64,000 bases of DNA. It comes from Streptosporangium amethystogenes. GTDB taxonomy: Bacteria > Actinomycetota > Actinomycetes > Streptosporangiales > Streptosporangiaceae. Shown one piece after another: positions 1 through 8,171 of the stretch (within the stretch, counting starts at the first letter, position 1; every line of letters starts with the position of its first letter). The notes beneath the pieces were generated by a model. It ran no database searches. It had not been told where the DNA came from and was given only the letters and a program-made list of their open reading frames with translations. A program made the translations under genes and the position numbers. The stretch covers positions 45,996-109,995 of the forward strand of contig NZ_JOEQ01000025.1 of the NCBI RefSeq assembly GCF_000721075.1. Reading direction: 5' to 3'.

Positions 1-798
1 GATCAGGTCGGTGCGGGAGATGTCCCGGAGGCCGAGGGCGGTGTGCGCGGTCACGGCCATCTCGGCGCAGGCCGCGGAGACCTCGGGCGAGAGGCGGGCA
101 GGGGCGAAGAACTCGGTGTGCCCGGCGGTGTAGCGGGCCGCGTAGTCGTACATGCCCTCGTCGGGGACGATCTCGACGGGAGGCAGGGCCACCGGCCCGT
201 TCCCAAGGTCGACCACGGAGACGGCGACCTCGACACCGTCGATGCAACGTTCGATCAGTGCGGTGTCGCCGTAGGCGAAGCAGCCGACCATGGCGGCCGG
301 AAGGTCCTCCGCGTTGCGGACTATCGACGCACCGAGCGCGGAGCCACCTCGGGACGGCTTGACGAACAGGGGCAGGCCGAGGCGCTCCACGATCCGGGCC
401 AGCACCGCGGAGGCGCCGAGGTCGTGAAAGGTCTCCTTGGGCAGCGTCACCGATTCGGGGGTGCGCAGACCGAACGAGCGGACGACGGTCTTGGCGGTGG
501 GCTTGTCGTAGGCGACCCGGCAGGCGTCGGGGCCGGCGCCGACGTACGGGACGGAGAGGAGTTCGAGCACCGTGCGGATGGCGCCGTCCTCGCCCGCCCC
601 GCCGTGCAGGGTGACGAAGACCGCGTCCGGCGGGTCCGCGAGCACGGAGGGAACCAGTGACGCGTCGGTGTCGCGGGTCTCCACGGAGATGCCCGCCCCT
701 CGCAGCACCTCACTCACCCGCCGCCCCGAACGCAGCGAGACCTCCCGCTCGTAGGAGAGTCCGCCCGCCAGGACGAGCACATGGCCCAGGTCACTCAT
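1..798 (-). CDS. ddl: D-alanine--D-alanine ligase family protein (3' end cut by window)
   Basis: ATP-grasp ligase that would join two D-alanines for peptidoglycan precursor synthesis in the cytoplasm. The 266 visible residues start MSDLGHVLVLAGG and contain the family blocks in order: SYEREVSLRSG near residue 15, HGGAGEDG in the first third, KPSRGGSALG in the ATP-binding centre, and IERCIDGVEV. The frame is open to base 1, so the last part with the magnesium-binding Asp/Asn residues lies outside. The ATG at 798 follows GAGAGG by about 7 nt. It is divergent from nothing close by; the aminotransferase next to it runs the same way. VanA-type D-Ala-D-Lac ligases share these blocks, so exact substrate is inferred. 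Confidence 0.85.
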   Translation of the reverse strand, partial: MSDLGHVLVLAGGLSYEREVSLRSGRRVSEVLRGAGISVETRDTDASLVPSVLADPPDAVFVTLHGGAGEDGAIRTVLELLSVPYVGAGPDACRVAYDKPTAKTVVRSFGLRTPESVTLPKETFHDLGASAVLARIVERLGLPLFVKPSRGGSALGASIVRNAEDLPAAMVGCFAYGDTALIERCIDGVEVAVSVVDLGNGPVALPPVEIVPDEGMYDYAARYTAGHTEFFAPARLSPEVSAACAEMAVTAHTALGLRDISRTDLI

Positions 799-986
799 CC
801 GACATACCTCTCGTCAAGGCCCGCTCCGAGCCTGTTCTGTCGCTCTCGCCGCGCATGGCCCGGTCTTCCCGGCGGACCGGATCTATCACCGCGCACCGGC
901 ACAGGAAGTCACCGTACGGTACCGGGCGGGAGGAGATCATGCCGGTAGGTGCCCCGTGGCAACGGGACACCCACCGTGCGGCATGG

Positions 987-2315
987 TTACGCGAGATCGG
1001 GGCCCGGGGTGTCGACCCCGATGCGGTCCGGGGACGAGCCGGTTCCGAACGTGTCGCGGACACGAAGCTCCTGCTCGATCACCCCGGCCAGGCGGCGGAC
1101 GCCCTCGCGGATGCGGTCGGGCTCCGGATAGCAGTAGGAGAGCCGCATGTTCCGCGCGCCGCCGCCGTCGGCGAAGAAGCCGGTGCCCGGCACGAAGGCC
1201 ACCCGTTCGGAGACCGCGCGGGGCAGCAGTGCCTTGGAGTCGAGCCCCTCGGGGAGGGTGGCCCAGACGAAGAACCCGCCCGCGGGGCGGGTCCAGGTGA
1301 CGCCGGCGGGCATCAGCGCCTCCAGCGAGGTGAGCATGGTGTCGCGGCGCTCGCGGTAGAGCTCTCTGAACGTCTTGATCTGCTCGCGCCAGGGCTGGGT
1401 GGCGAGATACTGGCCGACGGCCAGCTGGGTGAAGGAGGAGTGCGACAGGACCGCGGACTCCATCGCCAGCACCAGCTTCTCGCGGACGGCGTGCGGGGCG
1501 AGCGCCCAGCCGACCCGGAAGCCGGGGGCCAGGGTCTTGGAGAACGAGCCGAGATAGACCACGCCCTCGGCGTTGTCGGCGCGGAGCGTCCGCATGGGCT
1601 CGCCGTCGAAGCCGAGCATGCCGTACGGGTTGTCCTCGACGATCAGCACGTCGGCGCGCTGGCAGATCTCCAGGACCTGCTGCCTGCGCGCGGCGTTGAG
1701 CGTCACCCCGGCGGGGTTCTGGAAGGTGGGGATCGTGTAGAGGAATTTGATCCGATTGCCCGCGCTCTTCAGCGCGTAGATGGTCTGGGCCAGCGACTCG
1801 GGGACGATTCCCTCGCTGTCCATCGCGATGTGGATGACATTGGCCTGGTAGGCGGAGAACGTGCCCAGGGCTCCGACGTAGGAGGGCCCCTCGGCGAGTA
1901 CGACATCACCCGGGTCGATGAAGATCCGGGTGATCAGGTCGAGGGCCTGCTGGGAGCCGACGGTCACCACGACGTCGTCGGCGTTGGCCTCGATGCCCTC
2001 CAGCCGCATGACGTCGCAGATCTGCTCGCGCAGGTGCGGGTCGCCCTGACCGGAGCCGTACTGGAGCGCGACGGGACCGCGCCTGGCGACCAGGTCGGCG
2101 ACCAGCTCACCCACCACGTCCAGGGGCAGGGCGGTGACGTACGGCATTCCGCCGGCGAGCGAGACCACCTCGGGCCTCGACGCGACGGAGAAAAGAGCTC
2201 GAATCTCGGAGGCGACCATCCCGGTTGCTCGTGCCGCGTACCGATCGACGTAGGCGTCGATGCGCGATCCCTGGGTCGGAGCGATGGCCTGACCGTGATC
2301 TTTATCCTGGGGCAC
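987..2315 (-). CDS. PLP-dependent aminotransferase, class I/II (2-aminoadipate/MocR-like type)
   Basis: Cytoplasmic fold-type I aminotransferase of 442 residues. Visible blocks are SLAGGMP near the N-terminus, LQYGSGQGDPHLRE in the small domain, YTIPTFQNPAGVT, VEDNPYG, and the PLP-lysine motif GSFSKTLAPGFRVGW with Lys near residue 260. This set matches the Aro8/LysN-like group that includes 2-aminoadipate transaminases and free-standing relatives of MocR regulators; no GntR domain is present. A longer frame begins at 2354, but GTG at 2315 follows GAGGAGG by 6 nt, so I use it. The amino-acid substrate cannot be read from the sequence. Confidence 0.88.
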   Translation of the reverse strand: MPQDKDHGQAIAPTQGSRIDAYVDRYAARATGMVASEIRALFSVASRPEVVSLAGGMPYVTALPLDVVGELVADLVARRGPVALQYGSGQGDPHLREQICDVMRLEGIEANADDVVVTVGSQQALDLITRIFIDPGDVVLAEGPSYVGALGTFSAYQANVIHIAMDSEGIVPESLAQTIYALKSAGNRIKFLYTIPTFQNPAGVTLNAARRQQVLEICQRADVLIVEDNPYGMLGFDGEPMRTLRADNAEGVVYLGSFSKTLAPGFRVGWALAPHAVREKLVLAMESAVLSHSSFTQLAVGQYLATQPWREQIKTFRELYRERRDTMLTSLEALMPAGVTWTRPAGGFFVWATLPEGLDSKALLPRAVSERVAFVPGTGFFADGGGARNMRLSYCYPEPDRIREGVRRLAGVIEQELRVRDTFGTGSSPDRIGVDTPGPDLA

Positions 2316-2517
2316 GGTCCACCTCCTCAATTGTGTGGCGCATAAAGCGCTCATATTAGAGAAACCAGGTTACGTCAGAGGCCGTAGTCGTCTGCGTGTG
2401 GGGATGAGACCTCCTGAAACCAAGACCCGCACTGAGCTACGATGCCAGCTGGAGACGCCGTTTTCGCGCGTTTTTCGCCATGGCTTGCACTCGTCTCGCC
2501 AGGATTGGGGCCAACAG

Positions 2518-3138
2518 GTGTCGCGTCGGCTGGCAAACGTCACTCTCGACAATCTCGACGACCTGCCGCGCCGCTGCCGCCGGTGCGTCTTCTGGGAGCT
2601 CGATCCCGTCAACGCGGATCGGGCGATGAAGGCCGGTGATCCGGGGCTGGAGAAGGAGGCGTGGATCTCCTCCACGCTGCTGGAGTGGGGAAGCTGCGGA
2701 AAGATCGTCTATGTGGACGGGGTGGCCGCCGGTTTCGTGCTCTACGCGCCGCCGCACTACGTGCCGCGCTCGGTGGCCTTCCCGACCTCGCCGGTCAGCG
2801 CGGACGCGGTGCTGCTGATGACCGCGCACATCATCCCGGAGTTCTCCGGAGGCGGCCTGGGCCGGATGCTGGTCCAGGGCGTGGCCAAGGACCTGACCCG
2901 GCGCGGGGTGCGGGCGATAGAGGCGTTCGGCGACCTGAAGTGGGAGCAGCCGGGCGCGTGCCTGATGCCCGCTGACTACCTGCTCTCCGTGGGTTTCAAG
3001 ACGGTCCGTCCGCACCTGCGCTTCCCCCGCCTCCGCCTGGAGCTCAAGAACGCCGTCTCGTGGCGTGAGGACGTCGAGGTGGCACTGGAGAGGCTCCTTG
3101 GGAGCATGAGTCCGGAGAGGGCCCTGCGGCCCGTCTGA
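2518..3138 (+). CDS. GNAT family N-acetyltransferase
   Basis: About 206 residues with the GNAT acetyl-CoA motif IIPEFSGGGLGRMLVQGVAKDL in the centre (Q/RxxGxG/A equivalent: SGGGLG). The N-terminal part VSRRLANVTLDNLDDLPRR followed by CVFWELDPV is typical of a GNAT protein found next to trxA/trxB in many actinomycetes. The frame is open upstream to 2335, but conserved homology starts at GTG 2518, which I use; the upstream part looks like leader DNA. The acetyl acceptor is unknown. It converges on trxA with a shared hairpin terminator between them. Confidence 0.82.
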   Translation: MSRRLANVTLDNLDDLPRRCRRCVFWELDPVNADRAMKAGDPGLEKEAWISSTLLEWGSCGKIVYVDGVAAGFVLYAPPHYVPRSVAFPTSPVSADAVLLMTAHIIPEFSGGGLGRMLVQGVAKDLTRRGVRAIEAFGDLKWEQPGACLMPADYLLSVGFKTVRPHLRFPRLRLELKNAVSWREDVEVALERLLGSMSPERALRPV

Positions 3139-3215
3139 GACCCTCTGGAGCCCGTACGGCGCCACCTTGGACGTCCCCCGCGATCCGGAGGCCGAGGTCC
3201 GGGCCCGGCGCAGGC

Positions 3216-3247
3216 GAAAGCCCCCCGCGGTGAGGCGAGGGGCTTTC
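3216..3247. terminator. Bidirectional hairpin between GNAT gene and trxA
   Basis: GAAAGCCCC at 3216-3224 pairs with GGGGCTTTC at 3239-3247 around a GC-rich loop. It lies between two convergent genes and can serve both strands. Confidence 0.65.
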
Positions 3248-3318
3248 TGTGGGTGGGTGTGCCGCTCGGAAGCGGGTGATACGGCGGGCGCCGTGGGGAG
3301 CGGCCGGCCGCAGGGGGC

Positions 3319-3642
3319 CTAGATGATGCCCTCGAGCTCGCGAAGCAGCATGGCCTTCGGCTTGGCACCGATGATCTGCTTCACAACCTCTCCGTTCTTA
3401 TAGACGTTCAGGGTGGGAATCTGGAGTACGCCGTATTTTGTGGCCGTTGCCGGATTCTCGTCGACGTTCAGCTTGAGGATGGTGAGCTTCTCGGCCTGCT
3501 CACCGGCGATCTCCTCCAGGATCGGCGCCACCTGCCGGCACGGGCCGCACCACTCGGCCCAGAAGTCGACGATCACGGGCTTGTCGCTCTTGAGGACGTC
3601 GGCCTCGAAGCTGGCGTCGGTCACGTGCTTGATGGTCCCCAA
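3319..3642 (-). CDS. trxA: Thioredoxin
   Basis: Small cytoplasmic disulfide reductant, 107 residues from TTG 3642, the usual length. The active site WCGPC gives Cys32 and Cys35, and the cis-Pro loop QIPTLNVY is present. It would be reduced by the TrxB encoded just upstream on the same strand. A longer version (121 residues) could start at GTG 3684, which overlaps the trxB stop as GTGA and suggests translational coupling; however GGGAGAGCAGGAC lies just before TTG 3642 and the extra 14 residues are not typical of the family. Confidence 0.95.
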   Translation of the reverse strand: MGTIKHVTDASFEADVLKSDKPVIVDFWAEWCGPCRQVAPILEEIAGEQAEKLTILKLNVDENPATATKYGVLQIPTLNVYKNGEVVKQIIGAKPKAMLLRELEGII

Positions 3643-3680
3643 TGTCCTGCTCTCCCTCTGTGCCTGATGCCTGATGTCTG

Positions 3681-4613
3681 TCACTCGGCGGCGTGCTCGG
3701 CCAGCCAGCGCTCGGAGTCGAGCGAGGCTGCGCAGCCGGTGCCCGCGGCGGTGATCGCCTGCCGGTAGGTGTGGTCGACGACGTCGCCGGCGGCGAAGAC
3801 GCCGTCGAGGTTGGTGCGGGTCGAGGGGGCGTCGACCCTGATGTAGCCCTCGTCGTCGAGCTCCACCTGGCCCTTGACGAGCTCGGTGCGGGGGTCGTGT
3901 CCGATCGCGATGAACAGGCCGGTGACCGCCAGTTCGGACTCCTCACCGGTCTTGAGGTTGCGCAGGCGCACCCCGCTCACCTTGTTCTCGCCCAGCACGT
4001 CGACGACCTCGCTGTCCCAGACGAAGCGGATCTTCTCGTTCGCGAACGCGCGGTCCTGCATGATCTTGCTGGCGCGCAGCTCGTCGCGGCGGTGCACGAC
4101 GGTCACCGAGGAGGCGAACCGGGTGAGGAAGGTGGCCTCCTCCATGGCGGTGTCGCCGCCGCCCACGACCACGATGTCCTGGCCGCGGAAGAAGAAGCCG
4201 TCACAGGTGGCGCACCAGGACACGCCGTGTCCGGACAGGCGCTTCTCGTTGGGCACGCCCAGCTCGCGGTAGCCGGAGCCGGTGGCCAGGATGACGGACC
4301 TGGCGTAGAAGGTGTCGGTGGCGGTCTTGACGACCTTGGGGCTGGCCGTCAGGTCGACCTCCACGATGTCGTCGGCGACCAGCTCGGCACCGAACCGCTC
4401 GGCCTGCTTGCGCAGCCCGTCCATCAGGTCGGGGCCCATGATGCCGTCGGGGAAGCCCGGGAAGTTCTCAACCTCGGTGGTGTTCATCAGGGCGCCACCG
4501 GCGGTGACGGATCCCTCGAAGACCAGTGGGTTGAGGTCGGCACGCGCGGAGTACACAGCGGATGTGTAACCGGCGGGACCCGATCCGATGATGATCACAT
4601 TCCGGACGTCCAT
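3681..4613 (-). CDS. trxB: Thioredoxin reductase (NADPH)
   Basis: Flavoprotein that passes electrons from NADPH to thioredoxin. In 310 residues it has the FAD fold GSGPAG at 10-15, the redox pair CATC (Cys134, Cys137), the NADPH-binding GGGDTA at 151-156 and the C-terminal FAD block [12 protein letters not shown] 4613 has GGGAGAGG about 11 nt upstream; an in-frame GTG/ATG further up (4655) is not needed. It sits upstream of trxA and downstream of the SigM operon, an order also known from Streptomyces and mycobacteria, where SigM responds to oxidative stress. Confidence 0.96.
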   Translation of the reverse strand: MDVRNVIIIGSGPAGYTSAVYSARADLNPLVFEGSVTAGGALMNTTEVENFPGFPDGIMGPDLMDGLRKQAERFGAELVADDIVEVDLTASPKVVKTATDTFYARSVILATGSGYRELGVPNEKRLSGHGVSWCATCDGFFFRGQDIVVVGGGDTAMEEATFLTRFASSVTVVHRRDELRASKIMQDRAFANEKIRFVWDSEVVDVLGENKVSGVRLRNLKTGEESELAVTGLFIAIGHDPRTELVKGQVELDDEGYIRVDAPSTRTNLDGVFAAGDVVDHTYRQAITAAGTGCAASLDSERWLAEHAAE

Positions 4614-4712
4614 CAGTGCTCGTGCCTCTCCCTCTGTCGATGCCACCGGCGTCAACAGATCCTAGGCGCAGCTGATTCCCGCCCGGCGCACCGACGGATC
4701 CACAGGTGGAAT

Positions 4713-4753
4713 GGGAAGGCCCGGCACGGAACGAATCCGTGCCGGGCCTTCCC
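4713..4753 (-). terminator. Strong hairpin after the anti-sigma gene
   Basis: A perfect 18-bp stem (4713-4730 with 4736-4753) and a 5-nt loop ACGAA follows the anti-sigma gene and precedes trxB. It separates the sigM operon from trxBA. Confidence 0.8.
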
Positions 4754-4789
4754 GGAAAGGGTGAGGACCCTACCCGCAGGTCACCCCGA

Positions 4790-5710
4790 TCACTTCCAGC
4801 GTGCGAGGCCGGGCTTGCGCACGTTGTCGCACTGCGGGCCCACGACGTGGACACGCACGGTGTTCTTGGCCTGGTTCTGCCAGAAGAGCAGGATGTTGGC
4901 CTCCTGCCCGTTGTAGAACCCCTGGTCCACGGCGAAGGGCGACTTGCCGATCTCCTCCGAGACCTGCTGGACACACTTGTCGATCCCCGACTTGTCAGTC
5001 GTGCCGACGATGGTTGCGGGGCCGATGTAGTTGAGCAGCGAGCCGCGGAGCTCGGCGTCGGTGTAGTTCCAGTTGCTGTCGGTCAGCGCGTACTGGACCG
5101 TGTCGCTCGGCACGGGCTGGGCGATGACAGACCCCGGGGCCGGACCGGACGCGGTGAGCGTCCCGGTCGCCAGCACGGTCGCACCGATCACCGCGGCCGC
5201 CGCGCCCACCGCCGCGGCGGGCATCGCCCACCGGCGCCGCCGGGTCGCCCGCCGGGGCGCGCCATGACGTCTGGCCGGACCCGCGGGGTTCACCGGGGTC
5301 ACGGTGCCGTCGTCGCCGACGATCCCCAGCCGTACGGCCGGCTCAGGCTGCTGCTCGGGAAGAGGTGCCCTCTCCCACGGCGCCGGTTCGACGGGAGATC
5401 CCGTCTCCCACGGCGCGTCACGCATTATGTCGTCCCAGGCCGGTGCTTCCACCAGCCCCACTCCACCTCCACGGAAGCTCTCGGCCTCGGCGGCCAGCGC
5501 ACGGTCGATTCTCAGCGCGACTCCCATCGGCATCGCCGGTGTGGGCGTCGCCGCGAGCATCTCACGGACCGCTGCGAGGTCGGCGAGACTTTCGCCACAG
5601 GGATCGCAGATCGCGAGATGTTCGCGTACCTGCACGGCCGTGGCGGCGTCGAGGAGTCCCTCGGCCAGTTCGGCCAAGATCTCCAGGTCGTAGTGCGTAT
5701 CACCCGTCAC
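4790..5710 (-). CDS. Zinc-finger anti-sigma factor of SigM (RsmA-like)
   Basis: Likely membrane-anchored inhibitor of the sigma factor encoded immediately upstream. The N-terminus carries the ZAS zinc motif H-x3-C-x2-C (His31, Cys35, Cys38). A proline-rich linker follows, then one membrane segment rich in Ala/Val around residues 155-180, and an extracytoplasmic C-terminal domain of about 120 residues with two cysteines. GTG 5710 follows AAGGGAG and overlaps the sigM stop by 11 nt, so the two genes are translationally coupled. The C-terminal domain is longer than in the minimal anti-sigma proteins and resembles nothing I recognise. Confidence 0.87.
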   Translation of the reverse strand: MTGDTHYDLEILAELAEGLLDAATAVQVREHLAICDPCGESLADLAAVREMLAATPTPAMPMGVALRIDRALAAEAESFRGGGVGLVEAPAWDDIMRDAPWETGSPVEPAPWERAPLPEQQPEPAVRLGIVGDDGTVTPVNPAGPARRHGAPRRATRRRRWAMPAAAVGAAAAVIGATVLATGTLTASGPAPGSVIAQPVPSDTVQYALTDSNWNYTDAELRGSLLNYIGPATIVGTTDKSGIDKCVQQVSEEIGKSPFAVDQGFYNGQEANILLFWQNQAKNTVRVHVVGPQCDNVRKPGLARWK

Positions 5711-6347
5711 GAAGTTGTGCTCCCTTCGCGGATGAGACGCGAGACAGGTCTGATCGGTTCCGTAAATGGGAAAGAATCGGGGCGAGTTTCGCCCGGCCGC
5801 GCGCGCATCGGCTCTTCACCGTGCCGCTCGGCACCTCCAGCACCTGGGCCGCGTCCTCGATCGAGTAGCCCATCATGTCCACGAGCACCAGCGCGGCGCG
5901 CTGGTCGGAGGGCAGCAGCTTCAGAGCCGCGGAGACCTCCATGGAAACCTCGCGCTCGGCCGTCTGGTCGAGCATCGGAGCGTCACGCTCTGCGGCCTCG
6001 ACGAGTTCGTCGTCGGCCACCGGGCGTACCGATTTCCTGCGCATGCGGTCGAGGCAGGCGTTGACCACGATGCGGTGCAGCCACGTGGTCACCGCCGCCT
6101 CGCCGCGGAAACTCCCGGCCTTGCGGTAGGCCGAGACGAAGGCGTCCTGAACGGCATCGGCCGCCTCGTCGGGGTCGCCCAGCGTGCGCAGGGCGACCGC
6201 CCACATGCGGTCTCGATGTCGCTTGACTATCTCACTGAAGGCGTGCGGATCCCCGGCGAGGTGCCGGGTGAGCAGGTCGGCGTCGGACATGGGGGCCTTC
6301 GCCGTCTGCTGGTCCGCCGCTGGCGGGGTCTCGGGTGGGGAATTCAC
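5700..6347 (-). CDS. sigM: ECF RNA polymerase sigma factor, SigM type
   Basis: Extracytoplasmic-function sigma factor of about 215 residues from GTG 6347. Region 2 shows DLLTRHLAGDPHAFSEIV and DEAADAVQDAFVSAYRK; region 4 shows the helix-turn-helix LPSDQRAALVLVDMMGYS and APSGTVKSR-type recognition helix (VPSGTVKSRCARGRAKL). It is followed by its anti-sigma gene and then by trxB-trxA, the arrangement of sigM loci in Streptomyces and Mycobacterium. A start at ATG 6290 is possible, but the longer form has GCAGGACTC in front. Direct autoregulation is common for this class, but I could not identify the promoter with confidence. Confidence 0.92.
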   Translation of the reverse strand: MNSPPETPPAADQQTAKAPMSDADLLTRHLAGDPHAFSEIVKRHRDRMWAVALRTLGDPDEAADAVQDAFVSAYRKAGSFRGEAAVTTWLHRIVVNACLDRMRRKSVRPVADDELVEAAERDAPMLDQTAEREVSMEVSAALKLLPSDQRAALVLVDMMGYSIEDAAQVLEVPSGTVKSRCARGRAKLAPILSHLRNRSDLSRVSSAKGAQLRDG

Positions 6348-6461
6348 AAGGAGAGTCCTGCTATACCGGTCCGGGGAGAACACCACTACGGGATAGATGG
6401 TGCCACGGATTCTCCGATGATCTGCAATAAGCCGCGTAAAACAGATCAAATCGCACCGGTG

Positions 6462-7976
6462 TCACTTGGTCGTGAGGACCTTTATCTCCTGTACCTGGCC
6501 GCGGAACTTGCCCTGGTAGCTGGGCAGCTTGGTGAACCAGACGAGCACGTAGCGGCCCTTCGGCGGGTTCTCCGCAGAGTACGTCTTCTTGCCGGAGAGT
6601 CCGTTGAACTTCTCGACCGCGGTCAGGGCGTCGACGTCGGGCGAGTCACCGATCCTGAGCTCCGCGGCGCCGCCCGAGGTACCGCCGAAGTCGATCGAGA
6701 CCTGCTTGACCGGGATGCTTTCCCCCATGTCCAGCAGCAGGCCGACACCTTTCTTGAGCCGCCCGAAGTCGGCGGAGTCGTACGTCTCGGAGTGCCAGTC
6801 GGTGGACTCCTTGCCGTCGGCCGCGGCCGAGGCCCACCTGCTGCCCTCCTCCCGGTCGCCCAGCGGGTCGAAGCCGATGACCGAAGAGGGCTTCACCTCG
6901 CGGGTGGCGACGGCCACGGTCGGCGTGGGAGCGGCGCTCTGCTCACCGGTGACCGGGGTGCCGGCGTTGCCGATGCTGCGGCCGAGCGTCCAGGCGCCCA
7001 GGCCGACGGCCACCATCACCAGCAGCACGACGACGGTCATGGCGACCTTGTTGAGCATCCCGCCACCCGCCTGGCGGGGCATCGGACGGGGCTGGTGCCG
7101 GGGCGGGGGCGTGTGGTGCTGGGGCTTCGCGGTGTCGATGCCCTCGGAGCGGGAGGAGGCCACCGGGAGCACCGTCATGGGCATCGGCGTCGGCATCGGC
7201 AGCGGGCTGGGCCGCGACACCGAGGCCAGTGCCTCGGCGAGCTCGGCAGGCGTGGTCAGCGGATCGGCCCCGCGCCTGGTCTCCGGCAGCATCGCCCGGC
7301 AGACGATGGTGTCGAGGTAGCCGGGAACACCCGCGGTGACCTGGCGCGGCGTGCAGAAGTGCCCGTCGTCCATGGGCGCGACGGGCAGGCCGCCGCTGTC
7401 GTGCTCCTCACCCGGCCAGTGGCCGGTCAGCCCGGCGTACAGCAGGCGGCCGAGGCCCTCGGCGTCCTCACGGGCCCCGTCGTCGCTGGTCACGTCGTTC
7501 AGGACGGCGTCGACCCCCAGGCCGAGCAGCTTGACGGTGCTGCCCGCCGTCCAGACCAGGTGCTCGGGGGTCAGGCAGAGGTGGGAGAGGTTCGCCTCGT
7601 GCGCGTGGGCCAGTGCCTCGGCGGCCTCGGCGACCATCGCGGCGGCCCGCTCGGGGTCGAGCGGGCCACCCGCGATCATGTCGCCGAAGGTCTCACCGCT
7701 CACCCACTCGCTGACCACGTAGGAGTGGCCGTCGTCCTCGGTCGCGTCGAAGACCTGGGTGAGACGGGGATCGGTCAGTCGGCTGGCCACCCGGGCCGCC
7801 GTGACGACCTCGTTCAGGCGCGGGAAGTCGGGGTCGAAGGTGTGGACGGCGACGGGCCGGGCGAGCACCTCGTCGATGGCCTTCCACAGCGTGGCGCCAC
7901 CGGACTCGTAGACGCGGTCTTCGAGCCGGAAGCGCTCGGCCAGCTTGGTGCCGGGCTCGACGGTGGGAGAACTCAT
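6462..7976 (-). CDS. Membrane-bound pseudokinase with extracytoplasmic C-terminal domain (MurJ partner)
   Basis: Single-pass membrane protein of 504 residues. Residues 15-250 follow a Ser/Thr kinase fold but the catalytic signature is lost: the beta-3 lysine is His45 (VAVHTF), the HRD loop reads HLCLTPEH (132-139) and the DFG position reads LLGLG (150-154). A Pro/Met-rich linker leads to one transmembrane helix near 311-330, then an outside domain of about 165 residues that looks like a discoidin-type beta sandwich. In M. tuberculosis the MurJ protein MviN carries a fused pseudokinase that recruits FhaA; here the gene lies directly downstream of murJ as a separate protein. A role in controlling lipid II flipping is inferred from that. 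Confidence 0.85.
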   Translation of the reverse strand: MSSPTVEPGTKLAERFRLEDRVYESGGATLWKAIDEVLARPVAVHTFDPDFPRLNEVVTAARVASRLTDPRLTQVFDATEDDGHSYVVSEWVSGETFGDMIAGGPLDPERAAAMVAEAAEALAHAHEANLSHLCLTPEHLVWTAGSTVKLLGLGVDAVLNDVTSDDGAREDAEGLGRLLYAGLTGHWPGEEHDSGGLPVAPMDDGHFCTPRQVTAGVPGYLDTIVCRAMLPETRRGADPLTTPAELAEALASVSRPSPLPMPTPMPMTVLPVASSRSEGIDTAKPQHHTPPPRHQPRPMPRQAGGGMLNKVAMTVVVLLVMVAVGLGAWTLGRSIGNAGTPVTGEQSAAPTPTVAVATREVKPSSVIGFDPLGDREEGSRWASAAADGKESTDWHSETYDSADFGRLKKGVGLLLDMGESIPVKQVSIDFGGTSGGAAELRIGDSPDVDALTAVEKFNGLSGKKTYSAENPPKGRYVLVWFTKLPSYQGKFRGQVQEIKVLTTK

Positions 7977-8171
7977 GAGGACTCCGAAACTGAGAACACG
8001 ACAGCACCACGCCAGGTCGGCACATCAAGACACATCACATGATGCCGGGTGGATCCGCCCACGCCCTCCTGCTTCCATTAGCCGCATGTCACCACACGTG
8101 TCGCACCATGGTAGTCCCGCGCCGGTTCCGCCCGTGTTCGCCTTGTCAGACGTTTGAGACAAGCCTTTGGC

